24,746 nt of DNA from Petrocella sp024636985 (GCA_024636985.1 JAGXFY010000094.1:1-24746), one strand, 5' to 3'. Positions 1 to 8,450 are shown, counted from the stretch's first letter. A program made the numbers and translations. The notes: generated by a model from the sequence alone, not told the origin.

Positions 1-109
1 AAAGTCTTTCGGGGAGTTGAGTTATATGAGCATCTAAGGTATGATTAGATTTGGAAAATATACGCATTTTATATAAAAAGAATAATTAATATGAAAATGG
101 AGAACGAAC

Positions 110-772
110 ATGCCAAAAAAATATTATGCAGTTAGACAAGGGTTAAAAAAAGGTATATTTAAGACATGGGCGGAATGCCAAGCAAGTACAAAGGGCTATT
201 CAGGTGCTGAGTTTAAAAGTTTCAAAACCTTAGAAGAAGCGGAATCCTATATGAAGATAGATCAGACCTCTCCAATGAATCATCATGTAAATGGGGATGC
301 TAGTATAAAAGAAGTTGAAATAAATGAAGCGGGAATAGCGAAGGCCTATGTGGATGGAAGTTATGATCATAGTACAAAACGCTATGCCGGCGGCGCGGTC
401 ATTCTTATTGGAGAAGAAGAGATTCATATTTATGAAGCCGGTGATGATGCTGAACTGGCCACGATGAGAAATGTGGCAGGAGAACTACTAGGTGCCATAA
501 GAGCTATGGAATGGGTTTACAATCATAAAGACGCAATGGGCATAGAGAAATTGATCCTCTATCATGACTATGAAGGTATAGCCAAATGGGCAACAAGAGG
601 ATGGCAGGCTAAGAAAAAGGGCACACAGCAATATGTGACACTATTTAATAAATACATTACATCTTATCCGATTGAATTTGTAAAAGTTCTGGCTCATTCT
701 GGAGATTATTATAATGAACTGGCAGATCAGCTGGCAAAAAAAGCGCTGGGTATAGAAAACGGTATGCTATAA
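110..772 (+). CDS. rnhA: Ribonuclease HI with N-terminal viroplasmin/RHBD domain
   Basis: Cytoplasmic enzyme that cuts the RNA strand of RNA-DNA hybrids (primers, R-loops). Residues 1-50 form the small hybrid-binding (caulimovirus viroplasmin-type) domain, seen in the aromatic pattern YYAVRQGLKKGIFKTW and the FKSFKTLEEAESYM end. A charged linker follows (about 51-75), then the RNase H fold with all four expected acidic residues: D82 in YVDGSYD, E125 in GELLGAIRAMEW, D153 in YHDYEG and D206 in NELADQLAK. The length of 220 aa is usual for this two-domain form. The ATG follows a GGAGAACG ribosome site. The gene stands alone: a perfect 15-bp terminator follows. A weak promoter-like TTGGAA lies near base 51 with an A/T-rich stretch downstream, not strong enough to list. 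Confidence 0.93.
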   Translation: MPKKYYAVRQGLKKGIFKTWAECQASTKGYSGAEFKSFKTLEEAESYMKIDQTSPMNHHVNGDASIKEVEINEAGIAKAYVDGSYDHSTKRYAGGAVILIGEEEIHIYEAGDDAELATMRNVAGELLGAIRAMEWVYNHKDAMGIEKLILYHDYEGIAKWATRGWQAKKKGTQQYVTLFNKYITSYPIEFVKVLAHSGDYYNELADQLAKKALGIENGML

Positions 773-773
773 A

Positions 774-818
774 ATTAATGAAACTTTATCTACATTAAAG
801 TTTCATTAATTTATTTTT
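774..818 (+). terminator. Intrinsic terminator of rnhA
   Basis: Bases 774-788 pair perfectly with 796-810 (15 bp) around a 7-base loop, followed by TTATTTTT. It starts immediately after the rnhA stop codon. Confidence 0.9.
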
Positions 819-937
819 AATGAAATACTTATGGAATTTTATTAAAATAAAGGTTAAAATAATAACAATGGATAGGCATAGTAGAGAAACTTAATTATGA
901 CCCTCTACCATGGATTTATAGAAATGGGATGTGAAAC

Positions 938-1699
938 ATGATAAAAATCAAGAATGTTGGAAAAACATATGGCAATGGTAATATTGCAGTAGAAGCTTTA
1001 AAACAGGTTAATCTAAATATAGAAAAAGGTGAATTTATTTCTATTATGGGTCCATCAGGTTCTGGAAAGTCAACGCTAATGAATCTAATTGGATGCCTAG
1101 ACCGGGTAACTTGTGGGGATTATCATTTAGAAAATGTGAATGTAGCTACTTTGGATGACAATGATTTGGCATCTATACGAAATAAGAAGATTGGTTTTGT
1201 TTTCCAGTCTTTCAATCTGCTACCTAGGATTTCTGCTCTGAAAAATGTGGAATTACCTATGATCTACGCCGGAGTTCACTATAAGGAGCGTAAGGAAAGA
1301 GGTATGGAAGCCATGCATCGGGTCGGTCTAGCAGATCGTATGGATCACAAACCCAACGAAATGTCAGGCGGTCAAAAACAGCGTGTGGCCATAGCCAGAG
1401 CTCTAGTCAACAGACCGGCCATTATATTAGCGGATGAGCCTACCGGTAACTTGGACTCAGTTTCATCAGAAGAAATCATGGCGGAGTTTCAAAAACTTAA
1501 TGAAGAAGGGGTTACGGTCATCATCGTCACCCACGAGCCGGATATTGCAGAGCATACCAAGCGTGTCATTACATTCGCTGACGGCTATTTAACCAGTGAC
1601 CGTATGGTTGAGAAACCGATACAGGCACTTGATATATTAAAACAAAAAGAAAAAGCGCTTAATGCGTCATTAAATGGAGGAAATAAGGATGAGAGATGA
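938..1699 (+). CDS. ABC transporter ATP-binding protein, MacB/LolD type
   Basis: ATPase that powers a MacB-type exporter on the cytoplasmic face of the membrane. Visible in order: Walker A GPSGSGKST (about residues 38-46), Q-loop in GFVFQSFNLLPR, signature MSGGQKQR (about 142-149), Walker B IILADEPTGNLD (about 165), and switch histidine in IIVTHE. The FNLLPRISALKNVELPMIYAG stretch and the compact 253 aa are typical of the LolD/MacB/SalX subfamily. First gene of a four-gene operon; its end overlaps the next start by 11 bases. The start is preceded by GGGATGTGA, a weak ribosome site. A possible dyad (GTAGAG at 881-886, CTCTAC at 903-908) lies in the leader and could be an operator. The substrate cannot be told from sequence. 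Confidence 0.93.
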   Translation: MIKIKNVGKTYGNGNIAVEALKQVNLNIEKGEFISIMGPSGSGKSTLMNLIGCLDRVTCGDYHLENVNVATLDDNDLASIRNKKIGFVFQSFNLLPRISALKNVELPMIYAGVHYKERKERGMEAMHRVGLADRMDHKPNEMSGGQKQRVAIARALVNRPAIILADEPTGNLDSVSSEEIMAEFQKLNEEGVTVIIVTHEPDIAEHTKRVITFADGYLTSDRMVEKPIQALDILKQKEKALNASLNGGNKDER

Positions 1700-2525
1700 A
1701 GAGAACAAAATGGATACAAATGAAGTGGAAGAAAACAAAGATATGCGTGAAATAAAGGAAACAAATGAAATAAACGATACGAACGATAGGAATGAGATGG
1801 ATGAAAATGAAGGCATGGCTGAAGTTAACACTTCACCTATAGTCAAAATGGCAAATATTATCTTCGCACCGACGGAGGCTTTCAAAGCCATCAAATCCAA
1901 ACCCAACTGGTTCATTCCCTTGCTAATTACAATGTTGGCACCTATTGTTTATTATTTGGTTTGTTGGGGACAGTTTGAAGTAACCATGATTAGGGAAATT
2001 GAAAAGCAACTGGAAGGCACCGGTCAAGTCGTGACTGAAAGTATGATGGAATTGCCTTTAACCATAGCAAAGGTATCTACTTTTGTTTTTACGCCTATTG
2101 GTGTTATTATTGGCATGTTGTTTGTTGCTTTTGTTTATTTTGTTGTGGCTAAGATCGTAAAATCACCGGCTGGATTTAAGCAAATTTTTTCCATGACGGT
2201 ACATATTGGAATATTATCTGTATTTACATGGTTGATCATGATGGTTATGACGCTAATCAAAGGAGAAATGCCAACTGTATCCGTAACAAGTCTTTCCAGC
2301 TTATTACCCGAATCTATGAACGGCTCCGTCTTATCGGCTGTATTGGCACCTATTGAAGTCATTAGTCTTTGGAGCTTATACATCACATACATAGGACTTA
2401 GAATTGTAGCAAGTTTTAGTAAAAAAGCAGCAGGTATAACAGTAGGGTTGTCCTTCTTGTTTGGGGCATCCATATCCGTCATTACCGTATTGCTGACTAA
2501 TATGGCATCATCGGTGCAAATGTAA
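1689..2525 (+). CDS. Yip1-family membrane protein with acidic N-terminal tail
   Basis: Predicted multi-pass inner membrane protein, 278 aa. The first roughly 50 residues are a low-complexity tail of Glu, Asp, Asn, Lys and Met (for example KETNEINDTNDRNEMDENE). A Yip1-type domain follows: IIFAPTEAFKAIKSKPNW leading into about five hydrophobic segments (roughly residues 70-90, 120-150, 165-190, 215-240, 250-272). I chose ATG 1689 because GGAGG at 1676-1680 sits 8 bases before it; an upstream in-frame ATG at 1674 overlaps that site and has none of its own. It lies between the ATPase and the fusion-protein gene, so it probably assists this transporter, but its exact function is not known to me. 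Confidence 0.8.
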   Translation: MRDEENKMDTNEVEENKDMREIKETNEINDTNDRNEMDENEGMAEVNTSPIVKMANIIFAPTEAFKAIKSKPNWFIPLLITMLAPIVYYLVCWGQFEVTMIREIEKQLEGTGQVVTESMMELPLTIAKVSTFVFTPIGVIIGMLFVAFVYFVVAKIVKSPAGFKQIFSMTVHIGILSVFTWLIMMVMTLIKGEMPTVSVTSLSSLLPESMNGSVLSAVLAPIEVISLWSLYITYIGLRIVASFSKKAAGITVGLSFLFGASISVITVLLTNMASSVQM

Positions 2526-2537
2526 GGGGTTGTAGAA

Positions 2538-3896
2538 TTGAAGAATAAAATCGGAATTGCTGTATTAATCATAGGTATCATTGCCATTATGATTGTTTAC
2601 AATTTAAATAAAGATACGACAGGAGAAGGTGGATTTGGTGGCGGTAAAGCTCAAGAAGTCGAGGTTACAGCTATACAACGTGAGGATTTATATTCCAGTA
2701 TTCTTATAACCGGCACTGTTTTGGAGAGTAATAAATGGGAAGTCATCTCAAACACACCTCTTCAGATTAAAGAAGTGCTGGTTGAAGTCGGTGATTATGT
2801 GACTGTAGGACAAGAATTATTTACAGTGGACATGACGGATCTAGAAGCGGAACTTAAGCAGGCAAAACTTAACTATGATATACAAACCTTACAATTGGAG
2901 AAGCTTCGAAACCAATCTTCTACATCAACGGCAACGGGCGGAGAAATAGCCCTAGAGTTATCCAGACTCTCTGTTAGTACTGCAGAAAGATTCTTAGAGG
3001 AACAACGTATGAACCTAGAAAAAAGTCGTATCCTACTAAGCGAAGGTTTTATTTCACACGAGGAATATAATACGATGACCAAGGCGGTAGAAGAAGCTGA
3101 AAATCAATTAGCAACTTCAAAGTTAGATTTGAAAAGAGCTGAAGATGATTTGGCAGCGCTTCTAAAGAGCAATAATCAAGCCAATCAATCCACGCAAATT
3201 GATGTAACGATTCAAGTGAAAAATCTTGAAAGCTTAAAAATGAACATAACCACCTTAGAAAACCATATCCAAGAAATATTAGATCTGACCAATGCAACAG
3301 GCGAGGGTGTTGTAACAGAAGTACATATAACAAAAGGAGAGCAGTCACCAAGCCTTGCACCTATGTTGACCTTAATGGACATGAACAAGATGAAGGTGGC
3401 AGCAAACCTGAGGGAATATGACATTAAGGATATTGTTATAGGCCAAAAGGTTCTAATTACAGGCGATGCGATTTCTAAATCCGCATCCGTTGAAGGTGAA
3501 GTATCTTTTATAGCGCCAAAGGCAGTTCAAGCACTCGTGAATGGCAAAGAGGCAACATCAGTACCCATCGAAATTACGATTACAAAAGATATGGACCAAT
3601 TAAAGCCGGGTTATACAGCCGACTGTGAGATCACCACATCATTTAAGGAACAAGTGCTGGTGGCTTCTTATGATATGTTTAAGGATGATAGGGACAACAA
3701 TAAGTTAGCCTATGTCGTTACGGAGGATGGCATTGTAGAGGAAAGAGTTGTCGTACTGGGGATTGTTTCTGATTTTGATGCTGAGGTTGTAGAAGGGTTA
3801 GAAGAAGGTGAGCTTGTTATCAACAACCCATCTCTCAGTCTAAAAGACGGTATAAAAGTAAAAGTTATCAGTGACCTAGAGAAAGAAGGCATGTAG
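2538..3896 (+). CDS. HlyD/MacA-like membrane fusion protein (efflux adaptor)
   Basis: Adaptor subunit of the export system, anchored by one N-terminal membrane segment (IGIAVLIIGIIAIMIVYNL, about residues 4-22); no lipobox Cys is seen. Residues about 60-95 form the first half of a barrel-sandwich/lipoyl-like domain (PLQIKEVLVEVGDYVTVGQELFTVD). A long coiled coil follows (about 95-250, with LEAELKQAKLNYDIQTLQLEKL), then the second lipoyl half (GVVTEVHITKGEQ) and beta-barrel regions (PGYTADCEITT, and a C-terminal LEEGELVINNPSLSLKDGIKV). The start is TTG, with AAGGGG about 10 bases upstream; no better ATG is in frame nearby. It starts 12 bases after the Yip1 gene and ends just before the permease gene, as in macA-macB operons. 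Confidence 0.9.
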   Translation: MKNKIGIAVLIIGIIAIMIVYNLNKDTTGEGGFGGGKAQEVEVTAIQREDLYSSILITGTVLESNKWEVISNTPLQIKEVLVEVGDYVTVGQELFTVDMTDLEAELKQAKLNYDIQTLQLEKLRNQSSTSTATGGEIALELSRLSVSTAERFLEEQRMNLEKSRILLSEGFISHEEYNTMTKAVEEAENQLATSKLDLKRAEDDLAALLKSNNQANQSTQIDVTIQVKNLESLKMNITTLENHIQEILDLTNATGEGVVTEVHITKGEQSPSLAPMLTLMDMNKMKVAANLREYDIKDIVIGQKVLITGDAISKSASVEGEVSFIAPKAVQALVNGKEATSVPIEITITKDMDQLKPGYTADCEITTSFKEQVLVASYDMFKDDRDNNKLAYVVTEDGIVEERVVVLGIVSDFDAEVVEGLEEGELVINNPSLSLKDGIKVKVISDLEKEGM

Positions 3897-3897
3897 T

Positions 3898-5106
3898 ATG
3901 CATTTGACAGAAAACTTCAAACAGGCTTTCTTGAGTTTGACCACCAATAAGTTAAGGTCTATTCTGACGATGCTAGGTATCATTATGGGTGTTTTTTCTA
4001 TAGTTGCCATTATGGCCATCAGTAACGCCACCAAGGTTTATATTTCTTCAGAACTTGGAAAGCTAGGTGCAAACACCATCATCATACAAAGTACCGGTTC
4101 AGACATAGAAGACCGAGATCGCCTTACCATGAAAGATATGGACAGCATCATACGAGGTGTAGATGAAGTTGAGAATATTACAGCCGCTGCAACCTTTTAT
4201 TCCAGCATTCGCTTGGAAGATGGGAATCGAGACGCTTTGGTGGCAGGTGCCACCTCACAGTACACCAGTTTTCAAACCATCGACCTTCTGGAAGGAAGAT
4301 TTATATCAGGATCGGATATTGAAGGTCAAAGAAGGGTTATTATTGTTCCGGATACCTTTGCCAGAGAATATTTCAACAGAACAGATATTTTAGGAGAGGA
4401 AGTAAGATTAACCAATGGCTATGGTGACATCATGAAGATGAAAGTAATTGGTATCTTAAATACAGAGGACGATTTGTTTTCATCCTTACTCGAGGGCATT
4501 GAGTTTCCGGTGGAAGTGATTGTACCCATCACGACGATGCAATCATTTTTTGGGACAGAGTATGTGGATCAGATTCAGGTCTCTATCGACCCGGAAGCCA
4601 ATCTTGCGTCAGCGGGCAGTCGAATCGTAAGGCTATTAGAATTTGTTCATGACAACCAGGATAAATATTTAGCCACCAGTGTGGAAGACATTCAAAAATC
4701 GGTGAGTGGTATATTAAATGTCATATCAATGGTCTTGTTGGTTATTGCAATCATTACCCTCGTTGTTGGCGGCATTGGTATCATCAACATATTATTGGTT
4801 TCTGTAACAGAACGTATAAGAGAAATAGGCATACGAAAAGCCATTGGTGCCAAAAAAAGGGATATTGTACTGCAGTTTTTAACAGAATCCATATTGATGA
4901 CCGGGTTTAGCGGCCTGATTGGCATATTTCTTGGTATTTTAACAGGTGCCATTATTTCAAGTGTAATCAAGATACCACCGGTGGTGGATATCAAAACCAC
5001 TGTAATTGCCTTTATTGGCTCGATAGTACTGGGTATTATCTTTGGTGTGTATCCGGCAAAAAAAGCAGCAGACCTAGACCCCATCGAATCCTTACGTTAT
5101 GAGTAG
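3898..5106 (+). CDS. MacB/FtsX-type ABC transporter permease
   Basis: Membrane subunit of the exporter, 402 aa. It has the standard layout: a first membrane helix near the N-terminus (about 18-42, ILTMLGIIMGVFSIVAIMAIS), a large extracytoplasmic MacB-PCD domain (about 45-275), then three helices (about 278-305, 325-350, 360-385) forming the FtsX domain. The GIRKAIGAKKRDI stretch and the C-terminal PAKKAADLDPIESLRYE are family signatures. Its ATG is 2 bases after the fusion protein stop, with AAGAAGG upstream, so translation is probably coupled. This is the last gene of the operon. No clear terminator follows before the SigD promoter at 5149. Confidence 0.93.
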   Translation: MHLTENFKQAFLSLTTNKLRSILTMLGIIMGVFSIVAIMAISNATKVYISSELGKLGANTIIIQSTGSDIEDRDRLTMKDMDSIIRGVDEVENITAAATFYSSIRLEDGNRDALVAGATSQYTSFQTIDLLEGRFISGSDIEGQRRVIIVPDTFAREYFNRTDILGEEVRLTNGYGDIMKMKVIGILNTEDDLFSSLLEGIEFPVEVIVPITTMQSFFGTEYVDQIQVSIDPEANLASAGSRIVRLLEFVHDNQDKYLATSVEDIQKSVSGILNVISMVLLVIAIITLVVGGIGIINILLVSVTERIREIGIRKAIGAKKRDIVLQFLTESILMTGFSGLIGIFLGILTGAIISSVIKIPPVVDIKTTVIAFIGSIVLGIIFGVYPAKKAADLDPIESLRYE

Positions 5107-5148
5107 AACTTAAATTAATAAGTCGCCAAAAAAAACCTCTGATTCTAT

Positions 5149-5175
5149 TAATATTTAACGAGATTGGTACGATAT
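5149..5175 (+). promoter_or_regulatory. SigD-type promoter of the flagellar rod operon
   Basis: TAAT at 5149-5152, 15-base spacer, TACGATAT at 5168-5175, against the SigD consensus TAAA-N15-GCCGATAT. It lies 35 bases before the FlgF-like start. The homologous flhO-flhP pair of B. subtilis is known to be SigD-dependent. Confidence 0.65.
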
Positions 5176-5210
5176 AGATAAGAGAATACAAATACTAATG
5201 AGGTGGCATA

Positions 5211-5981
5211 ATGTTTAGAGGTCTATATACAGCTTATACGGGTATGAGAAGTCAACAAGAAAAGATGGATACCATCTCTAATAATCTTGCAAATGTAGAT
5301 ACTGCCGGATACAAAAAAGATCAAGTTGTATCAGCGTCATTTAAAGAAATGTTGACCCTAAAAATAAACGACCCTGAAGTTCCCTACAGTACGTCTATAG
5401 GTAAAATGAGCCTTGGTATCAATTCCCAAGAAATATATACGGATCACTTACAAGGTTCTATGAAGCAGACGGACGAGAGCCTTAATATAGCATTGCAAGG
5501 TCAAGGTATGATTAAGGTAGGACGCATGAATGAAGAGGGCACTATGACGGAAAGATATACGAGAGACGGATCGTTTATGTTGGATCAAGAAGGACGCTTG
5601 GTCACAAGTGAGGGACTATTTGTCTTAGGTGAAGAAAATACAGTACTGACTTTGGATCAATATGATGTGCGTATTAACAAAGATGGTAGTATATATTCGA
5701 ACGAGGTACGTTTAGGTCAGATACAAATTGTCGGCATAGAAGATACAAAAACCCTACGAAAAGAGGGTGGAAGTTTATATGTCGGAACAGAAGAGACAGT
5801 AGAAATTCCATTTGTGGGAACGGCAGAACAAGGCTTTTTGGAAAGCTCCAATGCCAATAGTATTGAAGAGATGATTAACATGATTAGTGTTATGCGTACC
5901 TATGAATCCAATCAGAAAATTATTCAGACTTACGATGCAACCATGGAGAAAGTGGTCAACAACGTTGGTTCTATTAGATAA
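5211..5981 (+). CDS. flgF: Flagellar basal-body rod protein, FlgF/FlhO-like
   Basis: Structural protein of the flagellar rod, exported by the flagellar type III apparatus and assembled outside the membrane. The N-terminal rod motif (GLYTAYTGMRSQQEKMDTISNNLANVDTAGYKK, residues 4-36) and C-terminal coiled segment (MINMISVMRTYESNQKIIQTYDATM, about 223-248) pair to form the axial core; a variable beta domain lies between, including YTRDGSFMLDQEGRL. At 256 aa it is shorter than FlgG. The ATG follows GAGGTGG. It is probably the FlgF equivalent (FlhO in B. subtilis), because a better FlgG match follows. The split between FlgF and FlgG names is by position and motif, not by a search. Confidence 0.88.
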   Translation: MFRGLYTAYTGMRSQQEKMDTISNNLANVDTAGYKKDQVVSASFKEMLTLKINDPEVPYSTSIGKMSLGINSQEIYTDHLQGSMKQTDESLNIALQGQGMIKVGRMNEEGTMTERYTRDGSFMLDQEGRLVTSEGLFVLGEENTVLTLDQYDVRINKDGSIYSNEVRLGQIQIVGIEDTKTLRKEGGSLYVGTEETVEIPFVGTAEQGFLESSNANSIEEMINMISVMRTYESNQKIIQTYDATMEKVVNNVGSIR

Positions 5982-5988
5982 TAAACGT

Positions 5989-6038
5989 GGTTAAAGGGTC
6001 AAAACTAAGTTTCACAATATAGTTTTGACACCTTAACC
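5989..6038 (+). repeat. Palindromic repeat, short copy
   Basis: A 50-base imperfect palindrome with arms GGTTAAAGGGTCAAAACTA and TAGTTTTGACACCTTAACC. It sits between the FlgF-like gene and flgG inside one operon. Bases 5989-6015 are identical over 27 bases to the reverse complement of the right end of the long copy at 8991-9113, and the rest matches that copy's left end over 21 of 22 bases. It could act as an mRNA hairpin in the operon. Confidence 0.8.
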
Positions 6039-6072
6039 AAACATGTAAGAACCTAAAGGAGGTAGATATAAT

Positions 6073-6882
6073 ATGATGAGATCGTTATGGACCGCTGCAT
6101 CCGGTATGAAAACCCAGCAGGCAACCGTTGATAGTATAGCCAATAACCTATCTAACGTGAACACGGTAGGCTTCAAAAAAGAACGTTTGGAATTCAAATC
6201 CTTATTATATGAAACCATGAAAAATGCAGGGGATATTACCAATGGTGGAAGTCCGGTTAACTTGCAAGTCGGTCATGGTGTTAGAACAGTAGCTTCTGTT
6301 AAATCTTTTACTCAAGGTACTTTTGAACGTACGGAAGGACCACTTGATTTTGCGATCGAGGGAGATGGATTCTTTACTCTCATGGATGTAAATGGGAATC
6401 CGATTTATACCAGAGATGGAAGTTTTAAGACATCTATTCTAGATGGAGAGCTTATGTTGACCAGTTCAACAGGACGCCCAGTTTTGGGTATTGATGGAGA
6501 GCCTATTGTATTTGACGAAACCGTTGTTGCAGATAAATTATCGGTGGATGAACAAGGTATTTTCTCAACAATCGTGGATGGTGATCGCGTTGACCTTGGT
6601 TTACAATTACAAGTTGTACAATTTCAGAATTCACAAGGTCTAAAGACAATCGGTGGTGGCTTTTATGAGCAGACGGTTGCGTCAGGGATTCCTATTATTG
6701 AAGTAGATAATGAAGAAATGGAAGGCAGTATGGTCGTTCAAGGTGCTTTAGAAGCATCTAATGTACAGGCAGTAGAGGAAATGGTTAAACTGATTGTTGC
6801 TCAAAGAGCCTATGAACTCAGCTCAAAAGCGATTCAGAGTTCAGATGAGATGTTGCAACGTGCCAATGAATTGAAGCGGTAG
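6073..6882 (+). CDS. flgG: Flagellar basal-body distal rod protein FlgG
   Basis: Distal rod subunit of the flagellum. Residues 1-40 hold the rod signature (RSLWTAASGMKTQQATVDSIANNLSNVNTVGFKK). The middle has FEGDGFF-like AIEGDGFFTLMDVNGNPIYTRDGSF, and the C-terminus (ASNVQAVEEMVKLIVAQRAYELSSKAIQSSDEMLQ) is the classic FlgG ending. At 269 aa it is close to the usual 260-270. A strong AAAGGAGGT precedes an ATGATG; I keep the first ATG, but the second (6076) is equally possible. It follows the FlgF-like gene after a palindromic repeat and is directly followed by the rod-binding protein gene. Confidence 0.94.
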   Translation: MMRSLWTAASGMKTQQATVDSIANNLSNVNTVGFKKERLEFKSLLYETMKNAGDITNGGSPVNLQVGHGVRTVASVKSFTQGTFERTEGPLDFAIEGDGFFTLMDVNGNPIYTRDGSFKTSILDGELMLTSSTGRPVLGIDGEPIVFDETVVADKLSVDEQGIFSTIVDGDRVDLGLQLQVVQFQNSQGLKTIGGGFYEQTVASGIPIIEVDNEEMEGSMVVQGALEASNVQAVEEMVKLIVAQRAYELSSKAIQSSDEMLQRANELKR

Positions 6883-6891
6883 GTGAGTAAG

Positions 6892-7233
6892 ATGGAAATT
6901 AGTGGACTGGGTAGTAGCTTTTTAAACACTTTAACAAGTGCTGAGACGGCAAAAAGCAAAGTCGAAGACGAAAATTTTCAGAATATTATAAAAAAAGCGA
7001 TGGAAGATAAGGATGATGAAGCGTTGAAAGATGCTTGTGCAGAATTTGAATCTTACTATTTGAACAAGGTATTTTCAGAGATGCGCAAATCCATTCCAAA
7101 GTCCGGACTTTTTGAAGAGAGTCAAGGTCGGAATATCTATGAAGACATGCTTTACGAAGCTTACTCCAAAGAGATTTCTAAGGGACAGGGCGCCGGCATT
7201 AAAGATATGTTATACCAACAACTAAAGAAATAG
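6892..7233 (+). CDS. Rod-binding protein, FlgJ N-terminal domain type
   Basis: Small flagellar protein, 113 aa, matching the N-terminal rod-binding domain of FlgJ without the muramidase half that proteobacterial FlgJ carries. The key region is ALKDACAEFESYYLNKVFSEMRKSIPKSGLFEESQGRNIYEDMLYEAYSKEISKGQGAGI, the conserved core of the family. It probably caps or chaperones rod assembly outside the membrane. ATG 6892 has GGTGAG four bases upstream; a GTG at 6883 in the same frame, which overlaps nothing but abuts the flgG stop, would add three residues. It is the last gene of the rod operon, and a terminator hairpin follows. Confidence 0.85.
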   Translation: MEISGLGSSFLNTLTSAETAKSKVEDENFQNIIKKAMEDKDDEALKDACAEFESYYLNKVFSEMRKSIPKSGLFEESQGRNIYEDMLYEAYSKEISKGQGAGIKDMLYQQLKK

Positions 7234-7252
7234 AATAAAATAGAAGAATGAT

Positions 7253-7273
7253 GAAATAAGAAATAAGAAATAA
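7253..7273 (+). repeat. Three tandem GAAATAA units
   Basis: Three exact copies of the 7-base unit GAAATAA stand directly before the rod-operon terminator. Probably slippage-prone A/T-rich sequence without a coding role. Confidence 0.6.
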
Positions 7274-7312
7274 GACTGCGCTTCTTAGATAATGGGAAAG
7301 CAGTCTTTCTAT
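7272..7312 (+). terminator. Intrinsic terminator of the rod operon
   Basis: AAGACTGC at 7272-7279 pairs with GCAGTCTT at 7300-7307, followed by TCTATTT. The U-tract is modest, but the position after the last rod gene fits. Confidence 0.7.
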
Positions 7313-7326
7313 TTGAATGTATTTCA

Positions 7327-7335
7327 TGTTATAAT
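7327..7335 (+). promoter_or_regulatory. Extended -10 promoter of the glycosidase-family gene
   Basis: TGTTATAAT is a perfect extended -10 (TGn plus TATAAT) just after the terminator and 42 bases before the start codon. No clear -35 is seen, which is common with an extended -10. Confidence 0.6.
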
Positions 7336-7376
7336 ACGAAAACAGATGATGACGACAAAAGGCTAGGAGAAAAACA

Positions 7377-8411
7377 ATGATCAAAATCATGACGGTGATC
7401 TTGGGCATACTCTATTATTCCACCCAACTCTATAGTGGGATCCAATATGAGGTTATACAGCGTTTATATCCATTGAAGCCGGAAGTGATTCGTGTCCTGG
7501 ATATTGATATGAATAATCAGCAGATTCGAGTGGAGAATGGCTTATCCTTTGGTGTATTATACGGTTTTGAAACCACTTCAGCCATGGTCGAGGGTAATCA
7601 AGCCACCATAGGCGTCAACGGTATGTTCTACAATGATTTAGGTTTACCTTACGGTTTGATGGTTCATGAGGGCAAACCTATACGGGCACAGTATATAGGT
7701 ACCCCAACGGTGCTGATAGATACAAACAACCAAGTATCCATTGCAGACGTGCGGTTGAAGGCATTTGTTACCTTACATAATCAAGATATTGATCTGTATG
7801 GATTTAACGGATTGGTACCCGATGGGAAATGGGTTCTATTTGATGAAGTTTACGGTAAAACAACACGTGTCAGACGACCAAGCACCAACTATATGATTCG
7901 TGATAATCTGGTAGTGGATATCATTATAACAGATCAACCGGTGGCACTTAAGGGTTGGGATCATGTATTAACTTTTGTAGGTGAAAACAAGACCATTAAA
8001 ATTGGTGATACATTTAAATTAGAACTAGATTATGGGCTGGACGATGTTAATGTAAAAGAAGCATTTGGAACTGGCGCATGGTTGGTCAAAAACGGAGAGA
8101 ATGTAGCCAAGGAATATGAAGCATTTATGGGTTATACGACAGCCTACCAACCTCGAACATTAGTAGGTGTAACAGGGGACAACCATTTGGTTTTAGCTGT
8201 TGTGGATGGACGTCTTGAGGGTGAAAGCCTTGGCATGACAGGACAGGAGTCTGCGAAGTTGATGTTAGAGCTGGGCTGCATTCAAGCAGCTTATTTAGAC
8301 GGCGGATCTTCATCGACACTGGTCATGAACAATAAGGTCATCAACGAACCGTCCGGTGGAGAAGAAAGAGCAGTGGCCCACAGTATTCTGATTTTTCATC
8401 AAAAGAAATAG
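7377..8411 (+). CDS. Phosphodiester glycosidase (NAGPA-domain) family protein
   Basis: Probably exported or membrane-anchored: residues 1-22 (MIKIMTVILGILYYSTQLYSGI) form a hydrophobic N-terminal segment. The rest matches the NAGPA/phosphodiester glycosidase domain, with GVNGMFYNDLGLPYGLMVHEGKPI (about 80-103) and the C-terminal signature YLDGGSSSTLVMNNKVINEPSGGEERAVAHSILIF (about 307-341). In bacteria such proteins are thought to act on cell-surface glycan phosphodiesters, but most are uncharacterised. It has its own extended -10 promoter and AGGAGAAAAAC before the ATG. Nothing around it besides flagellar genes and metK hints at a substrate. Confidence 0.87.
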   Translation: MIKIMTVILGILYYSTQLYSGIQYEVIQRLYPLKPEVIRVLDIDMNNQQIRVENGLSFGVLYGFETTSAMVEGNQATIGVNGMFYNDLGLPYGLMVHEGKPIRAQYIGTPTVLIDTNNQVSIADVRLKAFVTLHNQDIDLYGFNGLVPDGKWVLFDEVYGKTTRVRRPSTNYMIRDNLVVDIIITDQPVALKGWDHVLTFVGENKTIKIGDTFKLELDYGLDDVNVKEAFGTGAWLVKNGENVAKEYEAFMGYTTAYQPRTLVGVTGDNHLVLAVVDGRLEGESLGMTGQESAKLMLELGCIQAAYLDGGSSSTLVMNNKVINEPSGGEERAVAHSILIFHQKK

Positions 8412-8444
8412 GTTAAAGTGTTAGTAATAACATAAAAAATATGT

Positions 8445-8450
8445 TATAAT
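8445..8450 (+). promoter_or_regulatory. Possible SigA -10 upstream of the small membrane protein
   Basis: TATAAT with TGT directly before it (extended -10) at 8442-8450, 84 bases upstream of the gene at 8534. It would give a second, housekeeping start point in addition to the SigD promoter at 8469-8495. No -35 is evident. Confidence 0.45.

Noticed and set aside
2135..2587. Minus-strand open frame of 150 codons opposite the Yip1 gene
   Set aside because: It is antisense to a well-supported membrane protein and shows no family motif or ribosome site.
4692..5084. Minus-strand open frame of 130 codons opposite the permease gene
   Set aside because: It mirrors the coding frame of a clear FtsX/MacB permease, with no ribosome site and a composition typical of antisense shadows.
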